DNA of 64,000 nt from Curtobacterium flaccumfaciens (lineage in GTDB: Bacteria; Actinomycetota; Actinomycetes; Actinomycetales; Microbacteriaceae), in assembly GCF_013359815.1 (NCBI RefSeq), contig NZ_JABMCF010000035.1, positions 1 to 64,000 of the forward strand, given 5' to 3'. The notes under the pieces were generated by a model. That model was not told the origin of the DNA. It did not search any database and was given only the letters and a program-made list of their open reading frames with translations. The first letter of the stretch is position 1, and each line of letters starts with the position of its first letter. The position numbers were made by a program, and so were the translations under genes. This document shows, piece by piece, positions 10,101 through 17,307 of this stretch.

Positions 10101-10281
10101 CTACTCGTGGCAGGTCGGCCTCGACGACGCCGTCACCGCGGTCGACGGCGCCGAGTTCTCGTGGGCCGGCCAGACCCGGGTGTTCCGCATCCTCGGCGGT
10201 GGTTCGTCGTTCACGTTCACCGCCGGCACCGACCTGACGCTGACGCAGCTCGAGCTCATCGCGGCCGACGGACAGCGTTGA
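7129..10281 (+). CDS. GH92-family alpha-mannosidase-like glycoside hydrolase
   Basis: 1050 residues. GH92 enzymes are calcium-dependent exo-acting alpha-mannosidases. Family signatures are FTTTNGFWDTYRTAWPLL (about 509-526), the histidine-rich EHHHDGGWTPRWSAPGAEDCM region, and YPGDEDNGEMSAWYVFATIG (about 823-842), which carries the acidic catalytic residues. An N-terminal beta domain (roughly to 420) and an extra C-terminal beta region (from about 870) flank the (alpha/alpha)6 core. No signal peptide is seen, so the enzyme may be cytoplasmic and act on imported glycans; the sugar ABC operon lies 4.6 kb upstream. GTG start six bases after TAGGCT (7117-7122). Confidence 0.9.
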   Translation: MRELQRSGGPTTAVAARNGVGFGSAEAWLVERPAGASVAEGIVPGFTGRTITTGDELSWVWFPERTLPEGASEPTEADLPHFWDATAFAVDVVFTDGSRLRDHAAVRDQYGDAVTPDAQDAARKQWVDQWNRRAVDLTPFAGLVVDRLEARLGSDTSAAATDGERPALRGWLDAVRIGPARPAPTTPLGHVRTTRGTQASSRFSRGNNAPLVGVPHGGVFGLPMTDASSNRWPYAYQEHDRLDDQGRLRPAIQAFATSHIPSPWMGDRGVFQVMPSPLDTPDVDRSARALGFDHEDEQDGPHRYRVALEHGVTAELTAGEFALGFRFTGTRSVVLDHHGRVSDVSVTITDGTAVVEALLDDRPGTPPHHVHLRVAGVTADHTTIGEHELRGWLSVGEASGTDGPVDVLLGISTVSIEDARANLDDAGSFDAMCSRAEALWTEKLATLSFDGATPDQLTSLYSGLYRLFLYPNRAGETALTGTPRHRSPYGAVLADPIRDEPGPEVVEGPFTTTNGFWDTYRTAWPLLGLLTPETAGELAQGFVEHHHDGGWTPRWSAPGAEDCMTGTTSDTVFADLALKGVRGFDLAEAYRSAVRNATVPPRDERVGRKGSLPGAFRGHVDTATHEGMSWTLDAAINDWGLAVMAGLLASRARTPADLSRYEAEAEWFARRSLQYRHVFDSERGFFIGRDPDGSWRVGTEFDPRDWGDDYTETNAWGTAFTAPHDGAGIVDLHGGPERFDAALDAFFATPETGALARSGSYGFPIHEMTEARDVRMGMLGLSNQPAHHIPFFPMFTGRHDDAHRIVRESLERLFVGSDLGQGYPGDEDNGEMSAWYVFATIGLYPLAPSTGTYVLVPPSVRRTVLRQPGGSPTVIEIAASSAGAYVASVTVDGAPWTSVTIPHSVVVAASRIEFTLSDEPQGWASDTRPVSASDVHGYRDAPVDVLPVGASALTDDTGRSVTALAAGESVSFDVSCPAASLYTVTVASPGSYSWQVGLDDAVTAVDGAEFSWAGQTRVFRILGGGSSFTFTAGTDLTLTQLELIAADGQR

Positions 10282-10315
10282 CCCTGCGTTCACCGAGCGG
10301 GAGCATGCTCGCCCC

Positions 10316-10546
10316 ATGTCGATGAGCGCACCGTTCGATCCCGAACAGCAGGGCCGGTCCATCCCCGTGGACGGCAGTGACGAGTCCGAGCTCGAGATGG
10401 AGGAGGACCGCGGCGCCGACGTCGGCGACGACTCCGCCGACCCGAGCGTCTCGCCCGTCAGCCATCACGACGAGGACGAAGCCGGCGGCGGCCCGGTGTT
10501 CCGGCGTCCGCACGCCGGCGATCGGCTGCACCCGGACGACCTCTGA
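10316..10546 (+). CDS. Small acidic protein, paralogue of the next gene
   Basis: 76 residues, strongly acidic, no membrane segment, predicted disordered by composition. It shares with the gene at 10611 the spaced pattern GR(S/A)IP, LE(M/L)(E/D)ED and ADP..VSPV. The upstream sequences also match (CATGCT at 10304-10309, then ATG 10316, then TCGAT), so the two look like a tandem duplication that has diverged. Function unknown. It follows GH92 by 34 bases but has its own leaderless-type promoter. Confidence 0.6.
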   Translation: MSMSAPFDPEQQGRSIPVDGSDESELEMEEDRGADVGDDSADPSVSPVSHHDEDEAGGGPVFRRPHAGDRLHPDDL

Positions 10547-10610
10547 CCGTTCCGGGGGTCCTCCGGGGTTTCTTGGGTGATTGCCAAGCGGCTCGGGCAT
10601 GCTCGTCCGC

Positions 10611-10823
10611 ATGTCGATCGCGAACTCGTGGGATCCGTCCGGTGGCCGTGCAATCCCCGAGGACCAGGTCCGTCAGGACGGGCTCGAACTCGACGAGGAC
10701 CCGGCGATGCTGGGGATCTCGTTCGACGTCGTGGGTGGTGCCTCCGCCGACCCCGCCGGGGTGTCCCCGGTCGACGTGAACGTCCCGATGCCGAGGTCTG
10801 CTGGCGCCGACTCCGACGACTAG
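10611..10823 (+). CDS. Small acidic protein, paralogue of the preceding gene
   Basis: 70 residues, acidic, with the GRAIP and ADPAGVSPV blocks that match the upstream paralogue at 10316. The start ATG 10611 is chosen because CATGCT (10598-10603) lies seven bases before it, as in the paralogue. An upstream in-frame TTG at 10581 is rejected for that reason. No domain recognised; the C-terminus ends in an Asp-rich tail. Confidence 0.6.
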   Translation: MSIANSWDPSGGRAIPEDQVRQDGLELDEDPAMLGISFDVVGGASADPAGVSPVDVNVPMPRSAGADSDD

Positions 10824-10905
10824 CGCGCGCCCGGCTGCAGCGGCAGCGCGGTCCCATCCGACCGGTAGTATTCCGGAATGGTACCGACGGCGTGAGCACC
10901 TGATC

Positions 10906-11169
10906 TTGGAACTCCGCGCGGGCGGTGTCGATCGAGTCGTCCTCGAATCTCGCGGGCCCTCGGACCGGAACGATCGTGCGCACCTCGACGCCTTGCGATC
11001 ACGCAAGTTGGTTCACGGGTTGGCGTTCAAGCACCTGCCGGGTGGCCGCGAGCCACTTCTCTGGGCGGCGGACGCGGTGTGCGGCGTGGTCGCGCTGGCT
11101 CGGCGAGGCGAAACGACGTACCTCGAGCAGCTGGACGATGTGCTGAGCGTCCATGAACACCGCCGGTGA
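10906..11169 (+). pseudogene. C-terminal remnant of a hypothetical protein
   Basis: About 87 codons ending at 11169. It reads like the C-terminal part of a longer actinobacterial hypothetical protein: VVLESR, then ALRSRKLVHGLAFKHLPGG, PLLWAADAVCGVVALARRGE and TYLEQLD. No good start codon, Shine-Dalgarno site or -10 precedes it. The frame stays open upstream for at least 80 bases without a convincing start, so a 5' deletion is likely. It borders the region containing the AT-rich island. Identity is from recall of similar sequences; it could also be a short functional gene. Confidence 0.4.
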
Positions 11170-11250
11170 ATGCGCGAATCCCCGGGCCCCGCTATACCGC
11201 AGGATCTCCCGGGGATCACTTCCGCACCCACCTCGATGGGGCGACTGGTC

Positions 11251-11796
11251 TCAGTGTGACATATCAGGCGGGATGGCGGAAGGGTCGGGGACCCGGTACT
11301 TGAACCCGACGTGCGAGCCGGTGAAGCCGAGGCGCTCGTAGAACCGGTGCGCATCGGTCCGTGCAGCGTCCGAGGTGAGCTGCACGAGCGGGGTCCCGAG
11401 GGCCGGCGCCGCGGCGTCGGTCACCCAGCGCATCAGCGCACTCCCGATGCCGCCGGAGCGCAGCGCACTGCTGACCCGCACCGCCTCGACGAGCAGCCGG
11501 GTGGCACCACGACGAGCCATCCCGGGGATCCGGGTGAGTTGCAGCGTCCCGACGAGCCGCCCGTCGGCGTCCTCGGCGACGAGCAGCGCGTTCGCCGGGT
11601 CGTCCACGATCGACCGGAGTGCCTCGGCGTACTGCGGACGGTCCTCCGGCGCGGCGACGTCACCCCGTGCGGCGCTGATCGGGTCGTCGGACAACAGCGC
11701 CATGAGCGCATCGAGGTCCTCGTCCACCGCGTTCCGCAGCGTCAGTTCGCCGGAGCGGGTGGTCAGGCGGACGGGCAGGGCGAGGTCGTGGAGCAC
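11251..11796 (-). CDS. GNAT-family N-acetyltransferase
   Basis: 181 residues. The acetyl-CoA binding motif is VEAVRVSSALRSGGIGSALMRWV (split here as VEAVRVSSALRSG then GIGSALMRWV), where R-S-G-G-I-G stands for the Q/R-x-x-G-x-G/A loop. AHRFYERLGFTGSHVGFKY near the end is the usual C-terminal GNAT motif. The start is GTG 11796, preceded at six bases by CAGGGT (complement of 11803-11808); an upstream open extension to 12012 runs through the neighbouring gene and is rejected. Substrate unknown. It may be co-transcribed with the aldo/keto reductase upstream, 37 bases away. Confidence 0.82.
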   Translation of the reverse strand: MLHDLALPVRLTTRSGELTLRNAVDEDLDALMALLSDDPISAARGDVAAPEDRPQYAEALRSIVDDPANALLVAEDADGRLVGTLQLTRIPGMARRGATRLLVEAVRVSSALRSGGIGSALMRWVTDAAAPALGTPLVQLTSDAARTDAHRFYERLGFTGSHVGFKYRVPDPSAIPPDMSH

Positions 11797-11833
11797 GACC
11801 CCACCCTGCCCGACCCGGCGGGGCGGTCCCGGT

Positions 11834-12772
11834 TCAGGGAACGGTGTGTCCGGCCGCGGTGAAGATCCGGTACCACTCCTCGCGCGACAGCTCGACGTCC
11901 GAGCCGGCTGCCGAGTCCCGCACGCGCTGCGGGTTCGTGGTGCCGAGGACGACCTGGAAGTGCGCGGGGTGGCGGGTGATCCACGCGACCGCGATGCCGG
12001 TCGGGGTGACACCGTGTGCGGCGGCGACCTCCTCGAGCACGTCGTTCAGCTCGGCGTACTGCTCACGGTCGCCCAGGAAGACGCCGTCGAAGAAGCCCTT
12101 CTGGAACGGCGACCAGGCCTGCAGCGTGATGTCGTTGATGCGCGAGTAGTTGAGGATGTCGTTGTCGCGGTCCGCCGACTGCTCGAGGCCGCCCATGTTC
12201 GCGGTCAGGCCCTGCGAGATGACGTTGGCGTGGGTGATGCTCAGCTGCACTTGGTTGAACGCGAGCGGCTGGCGGACGTGCTTCTTGAGCAGGTCGACCT
12301 GGCCGGGGGTGTGGTTCGAGACGCCGAAGTGGTGCACCTTGCCGGCGGCGTGCAGCTCGTCGAATGCCTTCGCGACCTCTTCCGGCTCGACCAGGGCGTC
12401 GGGGCGGTGCAGCAGCAGGACGTCGACGTACTCGGTCTGCAGTGCCTCGAGCGACTCGTGCACGGACTCGAGGATGTGCTCGTACGAGAAGTCGAAGTAC
12501 GCGCCCTTCGGCGTCGGCCGGATGCCGACCTTGGTCTGCAGCACGATCTCGGCGCGTTCCGCGGGCGTCAGCGTGACGGCGGCGCCGAACCGCTCCTCGC
12601 AGCCGTGCCACTCGCCGTAGACCGCTGCGTGGTCGAACATGTTCACGCCCGCATCGCGCGAGGCGCTGTAGAGCGAACGGATGTCCTCGTCGCTCATGTC
12701 GTTGATCCGCATCAGTCCGACGACGACGTCAGAGGCGGTGAGGTCTGTCTGTGGCAACTCCAGTGTCTTCAC
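11834..12772 (-). CDS. Aldo/keto reductase, YdhF-like
   Basis: 312-residue NAD(P)H-dependent oxidoreductase. The active-site segment FDHAAVYGEWHGCEERFG (about 46-63) gives the conserved Asp and Tyr, QTKVGI supplies the Lys and LLLHRPD the His, followed by the HFGVSNHTPGQV strand. NPQRVRDS near the end is the cofactor-phosphate loop. This arrangement fits the COG4989 (YdhF) branch. Start GTG 12772 with CAGGAT seven bases before it. Natural substrate unknown. Confidence 0.88.
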   Translation of the reverse strand: MKTLELPQTDLTASDVVVGLMRINDMSDEDIRSLYSASRDAGVNMFDHAAVYGEWHGCEERFGAAVTLTPAERAEIVLQTKVGIRPTPKGAYFDFSYEHILESVHESLEALQTEYVDVLLLHRPDALVEPEEVAKAFDELHAAGKVHHFGVSNHTPGQVDLLKKHVRQPLAFNQVQLSITHANVISQGLTANMGGLEQSADRDNDILNYSRINDITLQAWSPFQKGFFDGVFLGDREQYAELNDVLEEVAAAHGVTPTGIAVAWITRHPAHFQVVLGTTNPQRVRDSAAGSDVELSREEWYRIFTAAGHTVP

Positions 12773-12889
12773 GCCGTCGATCCTGCCAGCCGGTCCCCGG
12801 CACAGGCAGGCCCTGCCAGTACCTCAAGGCCAAACCCCAGAGCGGACTATGTTGGCCACCTCTCTGCTAAATTACGGACCAAGTCCCGC

Positions 12890-13342
12890 ATGGTTCGGCT
12901 GCCTCGATTCATGCCAGAAATGAGGGTGAAATTGGTCGTCGACGTTTGGGTTGTCGCGATAGGCCTGCCCATCGTGCTGATGGCGGGAATCGTAATTCCT
13001 CGGAAGATCGTAAGAGGACAAGGCGGCTGGAGGCGAGCCGATTTTTACTTAGGGCTTGAGCTGTGCTGGACGACGCTAGGGGCCTGTCTCCTTGAGTACT
13101 ATTCCTTGGCTAAAGATCTGACGGGCAGCACCGTCGGGCTTGGCTTTGCGCAACGCATTCAAGCGAATACCACGCTCGCTATCGTAACCCTCCTTGTTAT
13201 GATGCTCGTTCTTGCGCTGCATCAATCCTGGGAGTCCTCCGTGCAACGGATCAAACAAATAGTTGCACTCGGCGTTGTGGGCAACGCATTGGGAGTAAGT
13301 CTCTTCGCTGCTTTTGTTTTGTTCGTGCAGGAGGTGTCATGA
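12890..13342 (+). CDS. Small polytopic membrane protein, partner of the TIR gene
   Basis: 150 residues from ATG 12890; ATGs at 12911 and 12920 are in frame and equally possible, since no clear Shine-Dalgarno site decides between them. Four hydrophobic segments are visible, at about 16-38, 51-69, 90-110 and 124-147, separated by short charged loops (IPRKIVRGQGGWRR; SSVQRIKQ). No family recognised. The stop TGA overlaps the ATG of the TIR gene (ATGA at 13339), so the two are translationally coupled and probably work together. Base composition is near 50 percent G+C by eye, far below the flanking genes, with A/T-ending and ATA/AGA codons, which suggests horizontal acquisition. Confidence 0.65.
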   Translation: MVRLPRFMPEMRVKLVVDVWVVAIGLPIVLMAGIVIPRKIVRGQGGWRRADFYLGLELCWTTLGACLLEYYSLAKDLTGSTVGLGFAQRIQANTTLAIVTLLVMMLVLALHQSWESSVQRIKQIVALGVVGNALGVSLFAAFVLFVQEVS

Positions 13343-13971
13343 AGTTCTGGTCGGAACGATCAAGTGCGCGGAGATGGTTGTTGCTGATCGCGCTCGCTCT
13401 GTTCAGCGCGCTGGTTGTCCTCGTCGTGCTCACAGCGGTTTTTCGACTCGGCCCTGACGGGGCGACTAGTGAGTACATCCCCGCTCTTGTCTCTGTATTC
13501 GCCGCAGTTACCGGCGTTGTCATCGGCATACTCCGCGAAAGCGTTTCGGATCGGAAGTTGCGGAAGCAGGTATTCATTGCGTATGCACACGAAGATCGAC
13601 AAGTTGCGGAATCAATCGCGGCGACCGTGCGGTCGGCCGGGTATAGCCCATGGCTGGACGTCGAACAAGTGTTGCCAGGTGAAAACATCGAAGCCTCATT
13701 GGAGCGAGCAATCCGGAGTAGCGGAGCGGCGATCTTCATTGTTCCCTCCGGGCCGCTTGCTCAGTCTTCCTATCTGCAGCGAGAACTGTTCGAAATCACG
13801 CAAAGGATCAGGCCACTCGGGCGAGATGTCCAGCCCATACTGCCGATAGTGCAATCCGAAGGGCAGGTGAAAAATCTCCCGGCGAACCTTTCAGGTATTT
13901 CAGCGCTCTCGGTAGGGGACGCTGCCTGGGAGAGCCGTTTGACTGACGCCCTTCGGCGCGCATTCGCCTAG
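13339..13971 (+). CDS. Membrane-anchored TIR-domain protein
   Basis: 210 residues. Two N-terminal membrane segments (about 13-34 and 46-66) are followed by a short basic linker (RKLRK) and a TIR domain (about 76-209). TIR signatures: KQVFIAYAHEDRQVAESIAA (betaA with the Y-x-H-E-D variant of S-Y-x-x-x-D), GYSPWLDVEQVLPGENIEAS (BB-loop side), SSGAAIFIVPSG, and SSYLQRELFEI, whose Glu is placed like the catalytic Glu of NAD-hydrolysing TIRs. TIR domains often act as NAD-consuming effectors in bacterial defence. The coupling to a four-TM protein and low G+C make a defence-type module plausible, but function is inferred only. Confidence 0.8.
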   Translation: MKFWSERSSARRWLLLIALALFSALVVLVVLTAVFRLGPDGATSEYIPALVSVFAAVTGVVIGILRESVSDRKLRKQVFIAYAHEDRQVAESIAATVRSAGYSPWLDVEQVLPGENIEASLERAIRSSGAAIFIVPSGPLAQSSYLQRELFEITQRIRPLGRDVQPILPIVQSEGQVKNLPANLSGISALSVGDAAWESRLTDALRRAFA

Positions 13972-14003
13972 GGCGCCGCGCCAGTCGTTGGCGTCCCTGG
14001 AGC

Positions 14004-14759
14004 TCAGTGGACGGAGAACCCGCCGTCCACCGCGATGGACTGCCCGGTGACGTAGGCCGACCCGGGTCCAGCGAGGAACACCGCCGCCGCGGCGAAGTCC
14101 GACGCCAGCCCGTTCCGGCCGACCAGCGTCCGCGCGGCGAGGGCCGCCACCGTCGCCGGGTCGGACCCGAGTCGCTCGTTGAGCGGGGTGCGCACGAAAC
14201 CGGGGACGAGGACGTTGGAGGTGACCCCCTGCGCGGACCAGGCCTCTGCCTGGGACCGGGCCAACGCCTCCAGGCCCGCCTTGGAGACCCCGTACGCGCC
14301 GCTGGCGGCGAAGGGGCGGTGGGCCTGCTGCGAACTGATCGACACGATCCGCCCGTACCCACGGGCCGCCATGCCGGGTGCGAGCCGCTGCCCGAGCACG
14401 AACGGCGCGTCGAGGTTGACGGCCATCGTGGCGTCCCAGGTGGCCTCGTCGAGTTCGGGCATCGGCGGCCGCAGGTTGATCCCGGCGGAGTTCACCAGCA
14501 CGTCGACGTCCCCGGCGGCGTCCGCGAGTGCGTGTGCGCCAGCGCGGGAGGAGAGGTCCGCGACGATGCCGTCAGCCGAGCGGCCCGCCTGGCGGATGCC
14601 GGCGACGGTGGTGTCGATGGTCGCGGACGTCCGGGCGGCGATGAGGACGTGGGCACCCGCGTCGGCGAGTGCGGTGGCGATCGCTCGGCCGATGCCGGAG
14701 CTGCCTCCCGTCACGAGTGCGGTGCGGCCGTCGAGGCCGAAGAGCTGCTGCAGCGACAT
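14004..14759 (-). CDS. SDR-family NAD(P)-dependent oxidoreductase
   Basis: 251 residues, a classical short-chain dehydrogenase. Cofactor motif TGGSSGIG (about 17-24), NSAG at about 87-90, and catalytic Ser, Tyr and Lys in SISSQQAHRPFAASGAYGVSKAG. The C-terminal AVDGG block is typical. Start ATG 14759 is six bases after TACCCT (complement of 14766-14771), in a divergent promoter region shared with the methyltransferase gene. Similar enzymes include gluconate 5-dehydrogenase, but the substrate cannot be assigned. Confidence 0.87.
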   Translation of the reverse strand: MSLQQLFGLDGRTALVTGGSSGIGRAIATALADAGAHVLIAARTSATIDTTVAGIRQAGRSADGIVADLSSRAGAHALADAAGDVDVLVNSAGINLRPPMPELDEATWDATMAVNLDAPFVLGQRLAPGMAARGYGRIVSISSQQAHRPFAASGAYGVSKAGLEALARSQAEAWSAQGVTSNVLVPGFVRTPLNERLGSDPATVAALAARTLVGRNGLASDFAAAAVFLAGPGSAYVTGQSIAVDGGFSVH

Positions 14760-14793
14760 CCGGTCAGGGTACCGAGGCCCGTACGCTGGGCCG

Positions 14794-15606
14794 GTGCGTG
14801 ACGACCTGCTGCCGATGCTCGCCTGCCCCGTGTGCGCCGAGCCCCTCGGCCGCGTCGACGGTGGCCAGGTCGGCTGCCCGAACGGTCACCGGTTCGACGA
14901 GGCGAAGCAGAGCCACCTGACGCTCCTGCCCGCGAAGCGGCGCGCACTCACCGCGGACACCCCGGAGATGGTGGACGCGCGGCTGCGGTTCCTGGGGCGC
15001 GGCCACTACGCGCCGGTCGAGCGGGCGCTCGCCGCGATCGTCGCGGACGCCACCGCGCCCGGCATCGTGCTCGACGTCGGTTCCGGCCCGGGGACCTACC
15101 TGGCGCATGCGCTGCGCGCGGCGGACGGGAGGCTCGGGGTCGCGCTCGACCTGTCGGCCGTCGCGATCCGGCGTGCGGCACGCGCCCACGAGCGCGCGGG
15201 GGCCGTCGTCGGGGACGTGACCGAGCGCCTCCCGGTCGTCGACGGCGCTGCCGCCGTCCTGCTCGACGTCTTCGCGCCCCGCAACCAGACCGAGTACGCC
15301 CGCGTCCTGCATGTCGACGGCGTGCTCGCGGTGGTGACCCCGCGGACCGGCCACCTGGCGGAGCTCGCCGAGGCGACGATCAGCGTGGACCCGGAGAAGG
15401 AGCGCCGGCTGCACGACTCCCTGACACCGTCGTTCGCGCTGCGGTCCTCCGAAGACCTGACGTGGTCCATGGAGCTGTCGGCGGAGCACGTCCACGACGT
15501 CGTGCACATGGGGCCGAGCCACCACCACGTCGCGGCGGACACGGAGTTCGAGCCGGCAACGGTGACGGCCGCGGTCACCGTGTCGACGTGGACGCCGACG
15601 CGCTGA
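14794..15606 (+). CDS. RlmA-type rRNA (guanine-N1)-methyltransferase
   Basis: 270 residues. The N-terminal zinc site is formed by CPVC (about 11-14) and CPNGH (about 28-32), followed by FDEAKQSHLTLLP, all characteristic of RlmA/TlrB enzymes that methylate guanine in a 23S rRNA hairpin. The SAM-binding motif is VLDVGSGPGTYLAHAL (about 90-105). The catalytic-domain loop DVFAPRN follows. Start GTG 14794 lies six bases after TACGCT (14782-14787). Whether it modifies G745 or G748 cannot be told from sequence, so no specific symbol is given. Confidence 0.85.
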   Translation: MRDDLLPMLACPVCAEPLGRVDGGQVGCPNGHRFDEAKQSHLTLLPAKRRALTADTPEMVDARLRFLGRGHYAPVERALAAIVADATAPGIVLDVGSGPGTYLAHALRAADGRLGVALDLSAVAIRRAARAHERAGAVVGDVTERLPVVDGAAAVLLDVFAPRNQTEYARVLHVDGVLAVVTPRTGHLAELAEATISVDPEKERRLHDSLTPSFALRSSEDLTWSMELSAEHVHDVVHMGPSHHHVAADTEFEPATVTAAVTVSTWTPTR

Positions 15607-15625
15607 CCGCGGCCCTCAGGACGGA

Positions 15626-16045
15626 CTAGTCGCCAGCGGGGGCGACGTCGAGCTGCCAGACCACCCCGAAGCGGTCACGCAGCTGCCCGGCCAACGGTGC
15701 CCAGGCCGAGGGTTCCAGGGGCTGCCGGACCTCGGCGCCCTCGGACAGTGCCGTCCAGTACCGCTCGATCTCGGCCGTGTCGTCGCCGTGCACGAACACG
15801 TAGAAGGCGTTCGATCCCTGGTCGTAGGGCTGCCCGGGCCAGACGTCGAAGGCCATGACACGGAAGCCGGCGGGCGTGGAGACCTGCCCGAAGACGATGC
15901 GGTCCGCCCAGCCCGGGTCGTCCAGGGCGCCCATCTGGCCGTAGGTGGCGGCGGTGACATCGCCGCCGAAGACCGATGCGTAGAAGTCGAGCGCCGCGCG
16001 GGCGTCGCCGTCGAAGTTGAGGTGGGTTGTCGTTTCGATGCTCAT
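15626..16045 (-). CDS. VOC-family (PhnB/glyoxalase-like) protein
   Basis: 139 residues of the PhnB-type vicinal-oxygen-chelate fold: an HLNFDGDARAALDFYASVFGG opening (here ending LDFYASVFGG), FMAF-like RVMAFDVWPGQPYDQG centre, and the closing DRFGVVWQLDV. Divergent from the WYL regulator with a 62-base gap; regulator and VOC partner genes are commonly paired this way, so the regulator probably controls it. CATCCT lies six bases before the ATG. Enzymatic activity unknown. Confidence 0.82.
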   Translation of the reverse strand: MSIETTTHLNFDGDARAALDFYASVFGGDVTAATYGQMGALDDPGWADRIVFGQVSTPAGFRVMAFDVWPGQPYDQGSNAFYVFVHGDDTAEIERYWTALSEGAEVRQPLEPSAWAPLAGQLRDRFGVVWQLDVAPAGD

Positions 16046-16107
16046 GGGACGAGGATGTCGGGCAATGCGGTCAGATCATGTCCGCTTCTCGGACGAAGAT
16101 GGACGCC

Positions 16108-17052
16108 ATGGCCGGACCCTCCGCACGGATGCTCGCGCTGCTCTCCCTGCTCCAGGTGCACCGCGACTGGCCGGGCGACGAGCTCGCCGGTCGGCTCGAC
16201 GTCAGTCCGCGCACCGTCCGCCGCGACGTTGACCGGCTCCGCGGGCTCGGGTACCGGGTGGAGGCGCTCCGCGGACCGGCCGGCGGCTACCGGCTCGAGG
16301 CCGGCTCCGACCTGCCCCCGCTGCTCTTCGACGACGACCAGGCGGTGGCGATCGCCCTGGCGCTCGCCGTGGCACCGGCATCGGGGGCGGACGTCGCCGA
16401 GTCGGCGGCCCGTGCCTTGGCGACCGTCCGGCAGGTGATGCCCGCGCGGCTGCGGTCCCGGGTCGACGCGGTGCAGGCCGTGACCGCGACGAGCCGGACC
16501 ACCACCGACCCGGAGGTCCTGGTGGCGGTGAGCGAGGCCGTCCACCTGCAGGAGGTCTTCCGCTTCCGGTACGGCGAGGACGAGACCCCGCACCGGGTGG
16601 AACCGCACGCCGTCGTCGCCCGGAACGGTCGTTGGTACCTGCTCGACTGGGATGCCGACCGTGACGACTGGCGCACGCACCGCATCGACCGGATCACGCC
16701 CCGGATGCGCACCCGCGTCCCCTTCACGCCGCGACCGATCCCCGGTGGCGATGCGGCCGCGTTCGTGTCCGCGCGGTTCAAGGGGTCGGCGGTCGACGAC
16801 GTGTGGCCGTGCACCGGTTCGGTGACCACGACGGCGGACGATGCGCGGCGGATCGCGCCGTACCTGCCCGAGGACGCCGTGGTCGAGCAGGCCGAGGACG
16901 ACCGGGCCCGCGTCACCCTCGGATCGTGGTCGTGGGACGGCCTCGCCGGAGTCATCGCCGGGCTGGCCGTGCCGATCCGGGTCGAGGGGCCGGAGGCGCT
17001 GCGTGGCGCAGTCCGCGACCTGTCGACCCGACTCGCGACCGCGGCCGACTGA
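16108..17052 (+). CDS. WYL-domain transcriptional regulator (YafY family)
   Basis: 314 residues. An N-terminal winged HTH of the HTH_11 type (about 8-60; DVSPRTVRRDVDRLRGLGY is the recognition region) is followed by a WYL domain centred on VEPHAVVARNGRWYLLDWD (about 170-188) and a C-terminal WCX-type region. WYL domains sense ligands such as nucleic acid. Start ATG 16108 is seven bases after GAAGAT; a longer in-frame start at 16027 would overlap the divergent VOC gene and is rejected. Likely regulates the divergent VOC gene. Confidence 0.88.
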   Translation: MAGPSARMLALLSLLQVHRDWPGDELAGRLDVSPRTVRRDVDRLRGLGYRVEALRGPAGGYRLEAGSDLPPLLFDDDQAVAIALALAVAPASGADVAESAARALATVRQVMPARLRSRVDAVQAVTATSRTTTDPEVLVAVSEAVHLQEVFRFRYGEDETPHRVEPHAVVARNGRWYLLDWDADRDDWRTHRIDRITPRMRTRVPFTPRPIPGGDAAAFVSARFKGSAVDDVWPCTGSVTTTADDARRIAPYLPEDAVVEQAEDDRARVTLGSWSWDGLAGVIAGLAVPIRVEGPEALRGAVRDLSTRLATAAD

Positions 17053-17070
17053 GCCGCCTCGGTCACGCGC

Positions 17071-17176
17071 GTTAGGAGCGTGCATGCGTCCGCCAGGGCG
17101 GCGTCAGGGATCCGTTAGGAGCGGCCTGGAGGCGCGGCGCAGGATCCAGCATCGGTTCGGCACCACAAGTGGTGCC
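17071..17176. promoter_or_regulatory. kdp leader: direct repeats and palindrome
   Basis: The 171 bases between the WYL gene and the kdp operon hold a perfect 10-base direct repeat GTTAGGAGCG at 17071-17080 and 17114-17123, start-to-start spacing 43 bases (about four helical turns). An 8-base-arm palindrome GGCACCACAAGTGGTGCC lies at 17159-17176. The repeats are candidate KdpE binding sites and the palindrome a second operator or hairpin. No obvious -35/-10 pair is seen. Confidence 0.5.
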
Positions 17177-17223
17177 GGTCCGCGTCACCCGGCGCGGACA
17201 CCGCAGAGCTTCTGGAGTCCCTC

Positions 17224-17307
17224 GTGTTCGACGTGTTCGTCGTCGCCGGTGTCCTCGCCGTGTTCGGCGTGGTGGCACTGATCGCCAAGGGGGTGGAACG
17301 GCTGTGA
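17224..17307 (+). CDS. 27-residue single-span membrane peptide upstream of kdpF
   Basis: GTG start with GGAG (17214-17217) six bases upstream. The product is 27 residues: about 20 hydrophobic residues ([20 protein letters not shown]) and a positively charged end KGVERL. Its stop overlaps the GTG start of kdpF (GTGA at 17304), so it is the first cistron of the kdp operon. It resembles KdpF in size and topology but is a separate peptide. Too short for usual gene finders. A second KdpF-like stabilising subunit is the simplest idea; unproven. Confidence 0.6.
   Translation: MFDVFVVAGVLAVFGVVALIAKGVERL

Noticed and set aside
12773-14003. Prophage or integrative element around the TIR genes
   Set aside because: No integrase, tRNA, att repeats or phage genes are seen; only composition suggests transfer.
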